Shown here piece after piece: positions 16,234 to 24,361 of a stretch of 64,000 nucleotides of DNA; the stretch's first letter is position 1; every line of letters begins with the position of its first letter. The notes beneath the pieces were generated by a model. That model did not search any database and had not been told where the DNA came from. It worked only from the letters and a program-made list of their open reading frames with translations. The DNA is taken from the NCBI RefSeq assembly GCF_002300165.1, contig NZ_MLCE01000019.1, forward strand, positions 124,001 through 188,000. The letters are read 5' to 3'. The position numbers and the translations under genes were made by a program. This DNA comes from Streptomyces sp. Tue6028. Lineage in GTDB: Bacteria > Actinomycetota > Actinomycetes > Streptomycetales > Streptomycetaceae.

Positions 16234-17438
16234 CCCCCGCCCCCGTGCCGCTGAGCGGCCCCCGGTTCCAGACCGAACCGGCCGAGCTGTACCGGGAGAT
16301 GCGGCGCGACCACGGCGCGGTCGTACCCGTGGTGCTCGACGGCGACATCCCGGCGTGGCTGGTGCTGGGCTACCGCGAGCTGCACCAGGTCACCGGCGAC
16401 CCGCAGCTGTTCAGCCGGGACTCCGAGCTGTGGAACCAGTGGGACCGCATCCCCGACGACTGGCCGCTGCTCCCGATGATCGGCCGCAGGCAGCCCTCCA
16501 TCCTGTACACCGTCGGCGAACGCCATCGCGAGCGCGCCGCGATGATCAGCAACGCGCTCGAAGCCGTCGACGCCTTCGAACTGCGCAGCCACGCGGAGAA
16601 GTTCGCCGACGAGCTCATCGACGCGGTGTGCACGAAGGGCGAGACCGACATCGTCGAGGACTACGCGGCCCTGCTGCCCGTACGCGTCCTCGCGCGCCTC
16701 TACGGCTTCTCCGACGAGCAGGGCCCCGGCCTCGTCACCGCCCTCAACGACATGGTCAACGGACGTGAGGGCGCACTCGCCGGACAGCAGCACCTGGCCA
16801 CGTCGATGGCGCAGTTGCTGGCCGACCGCAAGGACGAGCCCGCGGACGACGTCGTCTCCCGCATGCTCGCCGACCCGTCCGGCTTCACGGACGAGGAGAT
16901 CGTCCAGGACCTCATGGTCATGATGGCCGCGGGCCACCAGCCGACCGCCGACTGGATCGGCAACTCGCTGCGCCTGATGCTCACGGACGAACGTTTCGCC
17001 GCCTCTCTGTTCGGCGGCCGGCACAGCGTCGGTGAGGCCATGAACGAGGTCCTGTGGGAGGACACCCCGACCCAGAACGTGGCGGGCCGCTGGGCCTCCC
17101 GCGACACCCAGCTCGGCGGGCGCCGGGTCCGCGCCGGCGACCTGCTGCTGCTCGGCCTCCAGGGCGCCAACGCCGACCCCCAGGTCCGCACCGACGGCTC
17201 CGCCCTCACCGGCGGCAACAGCGCCCACTTCTCCTTCGGCCACGGTGAGCACCGCTGCCCGTTCCCGGCTCAGGAGGTCGCCGAGGTCATCGCGCGGACC
17301 GGCATCGAGGTCGTGCTGGACCGGCTGCCGGACATCGACCTGGCCGTACCCGCCGAGTCACTGACCAGGCGCCCCTCCCCGTGGCTGCGGGGCCTGACCG
17401 GACTGCCGGTGACGTTCACCCCCGTACCCGCGCGCTGA
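16230..17438 (+). CDS. Cytochrome P450, CYP157-like, lacking the EXXR motif
   Basis: 402-residue P450 of the conservon-linked (CvnE) type. The heme-Cys loop is 'FSFGHGEHRCPFPAQE' with Cys343, where Pro-Phe follows the Cys instead of the usual x-Gly. The I helix reads 'MMAAGHQPTADW', with Gln-Pro in place of the acid-Thr pair's usual context. The K-helix EXXR is replaced by 'NEVLWEDTP': Arg is missing, as known for CYP157 family members. Start GTG 16230 overlaps cvnD by GTGA. CYP157 proteins commonly sit next to a CYP154 in conservons, exactly as here. The substrate is unknown, and catalytic competence without EXXR is an open question for the family. Confidence 0.9.
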   Translation: MTPAPVPLSGPRFQTEPAELYREMRRDHGAVVPVVLDGDIPAWLVLGYRELHQVTGDPQLFSRDSELWNQWDRIPDDWPLLPMIGRRQPSILYTVGERHRERAAMISNALEAVDAFELRSHAEKFADELIDAVCTKGETDIVEDYAALLPVRVLARLYGFSDEQGPGLVTALNDMVNGREGALAGQQHLATSMAQLLADRKDEPADDVVSRMLADPSGFTDEEIVQDLMVMMAAGHQPTADWIGNSLRLMLTDERFAASLFGGRHSVGEAMNEVLWEDTPTQNVAGRWASRDTQLGGRRVRAGDLLLLGLQGANADPQVRTDGSALTGGNSAHFSFGHGEHRCPFPAQEVAEVIARTGIEVVLDRLPDIDLAVPAESLTRRPSPWLRGLTGLPVTFTPVPAR

Positions 17439-17539
17439 CACCTCGCGCGCACCCGGCCGACCTGCTCCTTCCGGCCGGGGTCCGGGGGCTGTCCCCGGGC
17501 ACACACCGCATCCCACCCCGCCCCTGGAGGCACCCCCGC

Positions 17540-18760
17540 ATGACCACCGGCACCGAAGAGACCCGCATAGCCCTGGACCCCTTCGTCACCGACCTGGAGG
17601 CCGAGAGCGCCGCGCTGCGCGCCGCGGGCCCGCTCGCCGCCGTCGAACTGCCCGGCGGCGTACCGGTGTGGGCGGTCACGCACCACGCCGAGGCCAAGAA
17701 GCTGCTGACCGATCCCCGGCTGGTGAAGGACATCAACGTCTGGGGTGCCTGGCAGCGCGGCGAGATCGCCCCGGACTGGCCGCTGATCGGGCTCGCCAAC
17801 CCGGGCCGTTCGATGCTCACCGTGGACGGCGCCGACCACCGGCGGATGCGCACGCTGGTCGCACAGGCCCTCACCCCGCGCCGCGTGGAGCAGATGCGGG
17901 AGCGGATCACCAAGCTGACCGAGGGGCTGCTCGACGGTCTGGAGGGCGAGGTCGTCGACCTCAAGGCCGACTTCGCCTACCCGCTGCCGATGTACGTCGT
18001 GGCCGACCTCATGGGCATCGCGGAGGACCGGCTGCCGCGTCTGAAGGAGCTCTTCGAGAAGTTCTTCTCGACGCAGACCCCGCCCGCGGAGGTCATCGCC
18101 ACGCTCACCGAGCTGGCCGGGATCATGGCGGAGACGGTCGCCGCGAAGCGCGCCGAGCCGGGCGACGACCTCACCTCGGCGCTGATCCTCGCCTCCGAGG
18201 ACGGCGACCACCTCACCGACGAGGAGATCGTCTCCACGCTCCAGCTGATGGTCGCGGCCGGCCACGAGACGACGATCTCGCTGATCGTCAACGCGGTGGT
18301 CAACCTCTCCACCCACCCGGAGCAGCGCGCCCTCGTCCTATCGGGTGAGGCCGACTGGTCGGCGGTCGTCGAGGAGACGCTCCGCTGGTCCACCCCGACC
18401 TCCCACGTCCTGATCCGCTTCGCGACGGAGGACGTCCCGGTCGGCGACAAGGTCATCCCGGCCGGGGACGCGCTGATCGTCTCCTACGGCGCCCTCGGCC
18501 GCGACGAGCAGGCCCACGGTCCGACGGCGGGCGACTTCGACATCACCCGCACGGTCCAGAACCGGCACATCTCCTTCGGCCACGGCCCGCACGTGTGCCC
18601 CGGAGCGGCCCTGTCCCGTCTGGAGGCGGGCGTCGCCCTGCCCGCCCTGTACGCCCGTTTCCCGTCCCTCGACCTGGCCGTCCCCGCCGCCGACCTGCGC
18701 AACAAGCCGGTGGTCACCCAGAACGACCTGTTCGAGCTGCCGGTGCGGCTGAACCCGTAG
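17540..18760 (+). CDS. Cytochrome P450, CYP154C-like
   Basis: 406-residue class I bacterial P450 with all canonical motifs: I helix 'VAAGHETTISL', K helix 'EETLR', and heme loop 'FGHGPHVCPGAALSR' with Cys353. The N-terminal half ('DINVWGAWQRGEIAPDWPLIGLANPG') closely matches what I recall of S. coelicolor CYP154C1, a P450 crystallised and shown to hydroxylate 12- and 14-membered macrolides in vitro; related CYP154C enzymes hydroxylate steroids. Start ATG 17540 has GGAGG at 17526-17530. The 101-nt gap to the first P450 holds small GC hairpins but no clear promoter, so it is likely cotranscribed with the conservon. Ferredoxin and reductase partners must be encoded elsewhere. Confidence 0.92.
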   Translation: MTTGTEETRIALDPFVTDLEAESAALRAAGPLAAVELPGGVPVWAVTHHAEAKKLLTDPRLVKDINVWGAWQRGEIAPDWPLIGLANPGRSMLTVDGADHRRMRTLVAQALTPRRVEQMRERITKLTEGLLDGLEGEVVDLKADFAYPLPMYVVADLMGIAEDRLPRLKELFEKFFSTQTPPAEVIATLTELAGIMAETVAAKRAEPGDDLTSALILASEDGDHLTDEEIVSTLQLMVAAGHETTISLIVNAVVNLSTHPEQRALVLSGEADWSAVVEETLRWSTPTSHVLIRFATEDVPVGDKVIPAGDALIVSYGALGRDEQAHGPTAGDFDITRTVQNRHISFGHGPHVCPGAALSRLEAGVALPALYARFPSLDLAVPAADLRNKPVVTQNDLFELPVRLNP

Positions 18761-18770
18761 GCCCCGTGGT

Positions 18771-18800
18771 CCCGGCCCCGCACGACCGCGCGGGGCCGGG
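18771..18800 (+). terminator. Rho-independent-like hairpin after the P450 genes
   Basis: Arms CCCGGCCCCG and CGGGGCCGGG (10 bp, plus one further C-G pair inside) close a short loop 10 nt after the P450 stop. There is no U tract, as is common in Streptomyces. Confidence 0.75.
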
Positions 18801-18898
18801 CCGTCTCGTAGGTCCTCACAAGTCCGCGGGCCGACGGGGTCGTCTCATCGAACGGACACGTTTCCGTCCGGTTTCTCCGAGGGGATACGCTCCGGCTC

Positions 18899-20017
18899 GT
18901 GGCTGATATCCAGATCCCCGCTGACATCAAGCCCGCCGACGGACGATTCGGCGCGGGCCCCTCCAAGGTGCGTACGGAGGCGCTGGACGCGCTGGCCGCG
19001 ACCGGCAGCTCCCTGCTCGGCACGTCCCACCGCCAGGCCCCGGTCAAGAACCTGGTCGGCAAGGTGCGCGAAGGCGTGCGCGAGCTGTTCTCCCTGCCCG
19101 ACGGGTACGAGGTCGTCCTCGGCAACGGCGGCTCCACCGCGTTCTGGGACGTCGCGACCCACGGCCTGATCGAGAACAAGTCGCAGCACCTCAACTTCGG
19201 CGAGTTCAGCTCGAAGTTCGCCAAGGCGGCCAAGCTCGCGCCCTGGCTGGCCGAGCCGACCGTCATCGCGAGCGACCCGGGCACCCACCCGGAGCCGCAG
19301 GCCGAGGCGGGCGTCGACGTGTACGCCTTCACCCACAACGAGACCTCCACCGGTGTCGCCGCCCCCGTCCGCCGGGTGCAGGGCGCCGACGAGGGCTCCC
19401 TCGTCCTGGTGGACGCCACCTCCGGCGCCGGCGGCCTCCCGGTCGACATCGCCGAGACCGACGTCTACTACTTCGCCCCGCAGAAGTCCTTCGCCTCCGA
19501 CGGCGGCCTGTGGATCGGCGTCTTCTCCCCGGCCGCGATCGAGCGCGCCGAGCGGATCCACGCCTCCGGCCGTCACGTCCCGGAGTTCTTCTCGCTGCCC
19601 ACGGCGATCGACAACTCCCGCAAGAACCAGACGTACAACACCCCGGCCCTCGCCACCCTCTTCCTGCTCAACGATCAGCTGGAGTGGATCAACGGCCAGG
19701 GCGGACTCGCCTGGTCCACGGCCCGCACCAAGGAATCGTCGACCCGCCTGTACGGCTGGGCCGAGGAGTCCAAGTACGCGACGCCGTTCGTCACCGACGC
19801 GGCCAAGCGGTCCCAGGTCATCGGCACGATCGACTTCGCCGACGAGATCGACGCCGCCGCCGTCGCCAAGGTCCTGCGCGCCAACGGCATCGTCGACACC
19901 GAGCCCTACCGCAAGCTCGGCCGCAACCAGCTGCGCATCGCGATGTTCCCGGCGATCGACCCGGCGGACGTCGAGGCGCTGACGAAGTGCGTCGACTACG
20001 TCATCGAGAAGCTCTGA
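18899..20017 (+). CDS. serC: Phosphoserine aminotransferase SerC
   Basis: 372-residue class V PLP enzyme of the actinobacterial/mycobacterial SerC type. It converts 3-phosphohydroxypyruvate plus glutamate to O-phosphoserine in serine biosynthesis. The start has the family signature 'KPADGRFGAGPSKVR'. PLP Lys is about residue 196 in 'YYFAPQKSFASDGG'. Other blocks are 'LGNGGSTAFWD' and 'FTHNETSTGVAAPV' for cofactor-phosphate and substrate contacts. The GTG start has GAGGGG 14 nt away, a rather long spacing. Monocistronic: it has its own promoter gap upstream and a strong terminator behind. Confidence 0.96.
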   Translation: MADIQIPADIKPADGRFGAGPSKVRTEALDALAATGSSLLGTSHRQAPVKNLVGKVREGVRELFSLPDGYEVVLGNGGSTAFWDVATHGLIENKSQHLNFGEFSSKFAKAAKLAPWLAEPTVIASDPGTHPEPQAEAGVDVYAFTHNETSTGVAAPVRRVQGADEGSLVLVDATSGAGGLPVDIAETDVYYFAPQKSFASDGGLWIGVFSPAAIERAERIHASGRHVPEFFSLPTAIDNSRKNQTYNTPALATLFLLNDQLEWINGQGGLAWSTARTKESSTRLYGWAEESKYATPFVTDAAKRSQVIGTIDFADEIDAAAVAKVLRANGIVDTEPYRKLGRNQLRIAMFPAIDPADVEALTKCVDYVIEKL

Positions 20018-20040
20018 CCGCTTCCCGCCCGTGAGCGGAC

Positions 20041-20078
20041 AGGGAGCCCGGCGCGGTGGACCGCGCCGGGCTCCTTTT
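20041..20078 (+). terminator. Intrinsic terminator of serC
   Basis: Perfect 14-bp stem GGAGCCCGGCGCGG / CCGCGCCGGGCTCC with a TGGA loop, followed by TTTT; 25 nt after the serC stop. One of the few classical U-tract terminators in the window. Confidence 0.92.
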
Positions 20079-20196
20079 CGTCCGCGGTCAGGACATTGCG
20101 CCGGTCATGACGGCGCGGAGGTCACGCTGTCGTGTCCCGGGTCCCGTGTCCCGTGTCCGTGGACCGGTGCCGCCGTGCCTTCAGGTCGCCGTGCCC

Positions 20197-21702
20197 TCAG
20201 GTCGCCGTGCACGTGACCGCGGGCGTGCCACCGCCTCCCGGCGCCCCGCCGAAGCCGAAGCCCGCCGAACCGCCCACCGGGACGGCCCCGTTGTGGGCCG
20301 CGTTGACGGCACTCACGGTGGCCCCGCTCTGTGTGTAGGTGGCGTTCCACATGCTGGTGACCCGCTGGCCGCCGCTCCATGTCCAGGTCACCTTCCAGGA
20401 CGTGAGGGCGGTGGCGCCGGTGTTGGTCACCTTGACGTCGGCGTTGAAGCCGCTGCCCCAGTCGCTGCTGACCGTGTAGGCGGCGGCGCAGGCGGCCGTA
20501 CCGCCACCGCCGTCCCCGCCGCCCCCGCCGCCGTCCCCGGTCGACGGGAATCCCGGCGCCTTGACGCTCGCGAGGTAGCCGTCCTTCACGGTGTCCACGG
20601 TCGTCCAGTCGTCCTTGAGGATGCCGCCCGTGTCACCGGAGTTGGGGTTCCACGACCAGAAGGTCCAGGAGATGCTGTCGGCGCCGTAGGTGGCGGTCGG
20701 CCGCAGGTAGGAGACGAGCGCCGCCAGCCACTTCTGGTCCACCGACGACTGGAGCGTCGTGCCGAACTCGCCGACCCACACCGGCGCGATGTTCTGCTTG
20801 AAGAGATAGCCCCAGTACTTGTCCCACACTCCCGGCATGTTGGCCGGGAAGGACGGGTCGCTGAACCAGCTCTGCTGGGCCACGCTGGTGGCGTAGTCGT
20901 GGGCGGAGTAGACGACCCGGTTCGCCACGTCCAGCTGGACCGGGTACTGCCCGGCCCCCATCAGGTTGCCGCCCCACCAGCCCGAGACGCCGTTGTACGT
21001 CTGCACGCCCTCCACGAAGACCAGCAGCCGCGAGTTGACGGACAGGACCGCGTTCCCGGCCCGTTGTGCGGCCAACCGCCAGTCGACGGCCGTGTCGCCG
21101 CAGCCCCAGCAGGCCGGATCGTGCGGCTCGTTGTGCAGGTCGATCCCGATGACGGTGTCCTGGCCCGCGTAACGCGCCGCCAGCGCCTTGAGATCGGCGA
21201 TCCACGTCGACTCGGGGACGGCCGGGGTGTACCAGAGGGCGGACTGCCCTCCCGAGTCGGGGCGGTGCCGGTCGAGGATCACCTTGAGGCCGTCCCGACC
21301 GGCGTACGTCACGATCCTGTCCATGACCTGGAGGGAGTCGAGCCCCTGGAGGTCGGCGTTCTTGCCGCCGGAGAAGTCGATGCTGTCGGGCACGGTGCCC
21401 TTGAACAGGTCGTCGCTGTAGGGGAGCCGGATGGTGTTGTAGCCCAGCGACTTCATCTGGTCGATCATGCTCTTGTAGTCGCGCGACCAGAGGCCGTGGA
21501 CGACGTGGTTGCCGGTCTCGAAGCCGAACCAGTTGATTCCGGCGATCCGGACGGGCCGGTCGGCGGAGTCGAGGATCTGCCGGCCGCTGGTGTGCCAGTA
21601 CCCGGCGCCGGGGTCCGCCGCGCGGGCGGTCTGCGCACCCGCCAGCGGTAACAGCAGTGCGGCCGTCACGGCGCACAGCGCTCTTCGCAGGCTGCGGAAC
21701 AT
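20197..21702 (-). CDS. Secreted GH5 endoglucanase with C-terminal CBM2
   Basis: 501-residue exported glycoside hydrolase. A Sec signal peptide ends near residue 27 (Ala-x-Ala before ADPGAGYWH). A GH5 (beta/alpha)8 domain spans about 28-370, with acid/base Glu192 in 'DLHNEPHDP' and nucleophile Glu312 in 'VWVGEFGTT'. A Gly/Asp-rich linker ('GDGGGGGGDGGGG') follows, then a CBM2 cellulose-binding domain (about 400-501) with its pair of terminal Cys and exposed Trp residues. It should cleave internal beta-1,4 bonds in cellulose or related glucans outside the cell. ATG 21702 has GAGAGGAA at about 10 nt. The CebR box upstream indicates induction by cello-oligosaccharides. Confidence 0.93.
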   Translation of the reverse strand: MFRSLRRALCAVTAALLLPLAGAQTARAADPGAGYWHTSGRQILDSADRPVRIAGINWFGFETGNHVVHGLWSRDYKSMIDQMKSLGYNTIRLPYSDDLFKGTVPDSIDFSGGKNADLQGLDSLQVMDRIVTYAGRDGLKVILDRHRPDSGGQSALWYTPAVPESTWIADLKALAARYAGQDTVIGIDLHNEPHDPACWGCGDTAVDWRLAAQRAGNAVLSVNSRLLVFVEGVQTYNGVSGWWGGNLMGAGQYPVQLDVANRVVYSAHDYATSVAQQSWFSDPSFPANMPGVWDKYWGYLFKQNIAPVWVGEFGTTLQSSVDQKWLAALVSYLRPTATYGADSISWTFWSWNPNSGDTGGILKDDWTTVDTVKDGYLASVKAPGFPSTGDGGGGGGDGGGGTAACAAAYTVSSDWGSGFNADVKVTNTGATALTSWKVTWTWSGGQRVTSMWNATYTQSGATVSAVNAAHNGAVPVGGSAGFGFGGAPGGGGTPAVTCTAT

Positions 21703-21743
21703 AGGGATGGTTCCTCTCGGGGGAGGCGCGGCCCCGGAACAGG

Positions 21744-21759
21744 ATGGGAGCGCTCCCAT
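21744..21759. promoter_or_regulatory. CebR operator upstream of the cellulase
   Basis: Contains TGGGAGCGCTCCCA (21745-21758), identical to the CebR consensus, extended to a 16-bp palindrome by flanking A/T. It lies 42 nt upstream of the cellulase ATG. CebR is the LacI-family repressor released by cellobiose/cellotriose in Streptomyces; its gene is not in the window. Confidence 0.92.
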
Positions 21760-21837
21760 GCACCGCGCACCCTCCATGGAACGGATAGACCATGGACACG
21801 TCAATAGATGCGACGGGGCGGCGACCCGCCGGGCCAC

Positions 21838-22818
21838 TCAGCCGCGGCGCAGCAGCCGCCTGAACCCGAAGAGCACCGCGCAGGCCGCCGCGACCGCGAG
21901 GGCGCCGACCTTGAAGCCGCCGCTCAGCCCGCCGCCGTCACCCCCGTCGGCGGACGAACCCCCGCCGTTCGAAGGGGACTTGGCACCGGACCCGTCGGAA
22001 CCCGGCGCATCCTCCGGCTGCACGGCGCTGTCCGCGCCCTCGCTGCCGTACATGAGCTTCGAACCGTCCGGGCTGTACGTGACCGACTCGCCCTGCCCCT
22101 GGAGGGGGACGTTCAGCCGACCCTCACGCTTGATCTTCCCGCCGTTCCACTGGTACGCGATCCCGCCGAAGTAGCCGCGTACGGCGAGCTGTCGGCCGTC
22201 GGGCGAGAAGGCGGCGTCGGTGGCCCACAGGTCGACGGGGGCGACGGGCCGGAAGACGTTCGTACCGGACGCGGAGAGCCGGGAGGGGCCCTCGTAGAGG
22301 TGACCGCCGTCCTCGTCCTTGTCGACGATGTAGACCCGCCCGGTCTTCGGGTGCACCATCAGCGCCTCCGCGTTGCGGGGCCCGTCCGCGTACTTCACGA
22401 CGTACTGCGTGGCGCGGACCGTCTGGTCCTTCAGCACCTTCGGCTCGGGCAGCCGGTAGATCCACACGTGGTCCCACTTGCCGCCGAGGTTGTCGCCGAT
22501 GTCGCCGACGTAGAGGTCGCCGTCGGGCCCGATGGAGATCGCCTCGACGTCCCGGGGAGCGCCGACCCCCGTCATGGTGACGGTGGCGACGGTGCGTCCC
22601 GTCCTGCTGTCGACCGCGTACAGGTACGCCCCGTCGTCGCTGTCGTTGTGGGTCCAGTAGACGCCCGGGTGCAGGTGCGAGGCGGCGAGGCCACTGGACT
22701 CGGTGATCCGGGGGTCCTTGATCGTGAACCCGTCGTCGCCACCGCTGTCGGCGACGGCCGGCGCCGACAGCACGACGACGAGAGCGGCTCCGGCGAGGAA
22801 CGGAAGCGATCGGCGCAT
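21838..22818 (-). CDS. Exported, membrane-anchored beta-propeller-like protein
   Basis: 326 residues. A signal peptide occupies about 1-23 ('LPFLAGAALVVVLSAPAVA'). A domain of repeated strand-turn units follows ('DGDLYVGDIGDN', 'KTGRVYIVDKDEDGG', 'FSPDGRQLAVRG', 'YSPDGSKLMYGSEG'), as in WD40/SMP-30-like propellers. Then come a Gly/Ser/Asp-rich stalk and a C-terminal TM helix with Arg residues ('VGALAVAAACAVLFGFRRLLRRG'), giving an LPXTG-less tail anchor. No catalytic residues are recognised; a surface binding or scaffold role is a guess. The start ATG lacks a strong ribosome site (TTGGGGC). It is divergent from the SGNH hydrolase. Confidence 0.75.
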   Translation of the reverse strand: MRRSLPFLAGAALVVVLSAPAVADSGGDDGFTIKDPRITESSGLAASHLHPGVYWTHNDSDDGAYLYAVDSRTGRTVATVTMTGVGAPRDVEAISIGPDGDLYVGDIGDNLGGKWDHVWIYRLPEPKVLKDQTVRATQYVVKYADGPRNAEALMVHPKTGRVYIVDKDEDGGHLYEGPSRLSASGTNVFRPVAPVDLWATDAAFSPDGRQLAVRGYFGGIAYQWNGGKIKREGRLNVPLQGQGESVTYSPDGSKLMYGSEGADSAVQPEDAPGSDGSGAKSPSNGGGSSADGGDGGGLSGGFKVGALAVAAACAVLFGFRRLLRRG

Positions 22819-22947
22819 GGCCCCAAGCCTGCCATCCCGGCGGGCGGTTCAGAGCCGTCGGCGCCACCGCCGGACGTCCGGGACGGCGTGTCCAGCCTCA
22901 CACCCGCACAGCCCGTGGCGACCCGGCCGATCATCCATGATGAGCGG

Positions 22948-23631
22948 ATGCTCAGGTTCATGCCCGTCGGCGACTCCATGACGATCGGTAGCGCGGGCGA
23001 ACACACATGGCGTTACCGAATGTGGCAGCATCTGCGCGCGACGTACGGGGGCCCCTTCCAGATCGTCGGTCCGCGCGAGACGCTCTACGACAAGGCGACG
23101 GGCTCCCCCGACTCGTACGAGTACGCGGACCCGGACTTCCCCCGCGCGCACCTGGCCGGCTGGGGCGAGGGCTGGCAGCACATGGCCCCCGTGATCCGCG
23201 AGGCGGTCCGTGCGCACCGGGCCGACGTGCTGCTGGTGTCGCTGGGCCTGATCGACCTGGGCTTCTACACGAACGCGGCGCAGACGGCCGCCAACGCCCG
23301 TGCCTTCGTCGCCGAGGCCCGCGCCGCCAACCCCCGCATACGCATGGCCCTGCTCCCGGTCATCCCGAACGTCCGCGCCGAGTCCGACGCCCCCTTCGCC
23401 GCCGACGTCGCCGCCTTCAACGAACTGCTCGCCAAGGCCGTCGCCGACCTCGACGAACCCCGCTCGCCGCTCCTGCTGGCCTCGCCGCCCGCCTCGTACG
23501 ACATCCACCTCGACACCTACGACGGCACCCACCCGAACGCGAGCGGCGAGCACAAGATCGCCGAGGCCTTCGCGGAGGCCATGTACCAGGCCTGGGACCT
23601 GGGCTCCCCCTACCTGGCGGAATCCGCCTGA
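22948..23631 (+). CDS. SGNH/GDSL-type hydrolase
   Basis: 227-residue cytosolic SGNH-fold esterase/lipase-like protein. Block I is 'FMPVGDSMTIGS' (nucleophile Ser in GDS); block V is 'DGTHPNASGEHKIAEAF' (Asp-x-x-His). Block III, normally GxND with the oxyanion-hole Asn, reads 'SLGLIDLGF', so Asn is replaced by Ile. Similar proteins hydrolyse acetyl or acyl esters on sugars, which would fit the cellulase neighbour, but the missing Asn makes activity uncertain. ATG 22948 follows GAGCGG; no signal peptide is present. Start choice is moderate because in-frame extension upstream is open. Confidence 0.82.
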   Translation: MLRFMPVGDSMTIGSAGEHTWRYRMWQHLRATYGGPFQIVGPRETLYDKATGSPDSYEYADPDFPRAHLAGWGEGWQHMAPVIREAVRAHRADVLLVSLGLIDLGFYTNAAQTAANARAFVAEARAANPRIRMALLPVIPNVRAESDAPFAADVAAFNELLAKAVADLDEPRSPLLLASPPASYDIHLDTYDGTHPNASGEHKIAEAFAEAMYQAWDLGSPYLAESA

Positions 23632-23718
23632 CCGATTCCGGGCGCATCCCGGTCACCGTGCCTTCGTTGAACCGCGCGGCTGCGCTCGACCGCCACCCGG
23701 CCGGGGAGGAGCGCCACG

Positions 23719-24303
23719 ATGACCGTCCTCGAAGACAGGATCGAGATGGCCGACGACAACGGCGAGCTGACTCTGGACGCCCTGTTCGGGTCGCTCGAGC
23801 GGACCACCCCCGAGGGATACAAGGTCGAGATCGTCGAGGGGTCCGTCTTCATGTCGCCGCAGCGGGACACCCACTGGGAGATCACCGCGGACATCGTCGA
23901 GCAGCTGCGCACCAAGTACCCGCGCAGGCGCGTGAAGTCCGACGTCCGCATCGACTACCCGGGCCATCTCAACGGGTTCGCCACCGACGTGACCCTCGTG
24001 TCGGAACAGGCCGAGAAGGACTCGAAGGGCCTGTGGAGCTGCCAGGACGTCGAGTTCGTGGCCGAAGTGATCTCGAAAGCCACGGCGGTCAACGACTACG
24101 GCCCCAAGAAGACCGCGTACGCGAACGCCGAGGTGCCCGTCTACCTCGTCGCCGACCCCTACCAGGGCAAGTGCCATCTGTTCACCCAGCCCAAGGACGG
24201 CGACTACGTCACAGAGACGACCGTCGCCTTCGGCGGGGACGTCGACATGACGAACACCCTCGTCGGCCTGGTCGTGAAGACCGGCGAATTCCCCCGCGAC
24301 TAG
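23719..24303 (+). CDS. Uma2 family endonuclease-like protein (DUF820)
   Basis: 194-residue restriction-endonuclease-fold protein of the Uma2/DUF820 group, abundant in Streptomyces and Cyanobacteria. The PD-(D/E)xK-like core can be followed: Glu in 'GYKVEIVEGSVFMSP', Asp in 'GFATDVTLV', and 'FVAEVISKATAVNDYGPKKTAYANAEV', in which the Glu and Lys complete a putative active site. Biological role unknown; the family has been linked to transposon-derived nucleases. The start ATG has GGAGGAG upstream. It stands alone between the SGNH hydrolase and the aldo/keto reductase. Confidence 0.85.
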   Translation: MTVLEDRIEMADDNGELTLDALFGSLERTTPEGYKVEIVEGSVFMSPQRDTHWEITADIVEQLRTKYPRRRVKSDVRIDYPGHLNGFATDVTLVSEQAEKDSKGLWSCQDVEFVAEVISKATAVNDYGPKKTAYANAEVPVYLVADPYQGKCHLFTQPKDGDYVTETTVAFGGDVDMTNTLVGLVVKTGEFPRD

Positions 24304-24319
24304 GGGGTTTCGCCGGGCC

Positions 24320-24358
24320 TTGCTTGCCTAGAGCGCACTCCACGCCGTTGGCTAGGCA
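24320..24358 (+). promoter_or_regulatory. Symmetric promoter region of the aldo/keto reductase
   Basis: TGCCTAG (24325-24331) and CTAGGCA (24352-24358) are perfect 7-bp inverted arms. The near-palindrome CTAGAGCGCACTCCA lies just inside the first arm. A TTGC-type -35 followed by a long spacer with dyad symmetry is the layout of MerR-controlled promoters. The transcript would start close to ATG 24362, with little or no leader. Confidence 0.45.
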
Positions 24359-24361
24359 GTC

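Noticed and set aside
16230..17438. First P450 as a pseudogene because EXXR is missing
   Set aside because: Frame, length and heme loop are intact, coupling to cvnD is precise, and loss of EXXR is a known trait of CYP157.
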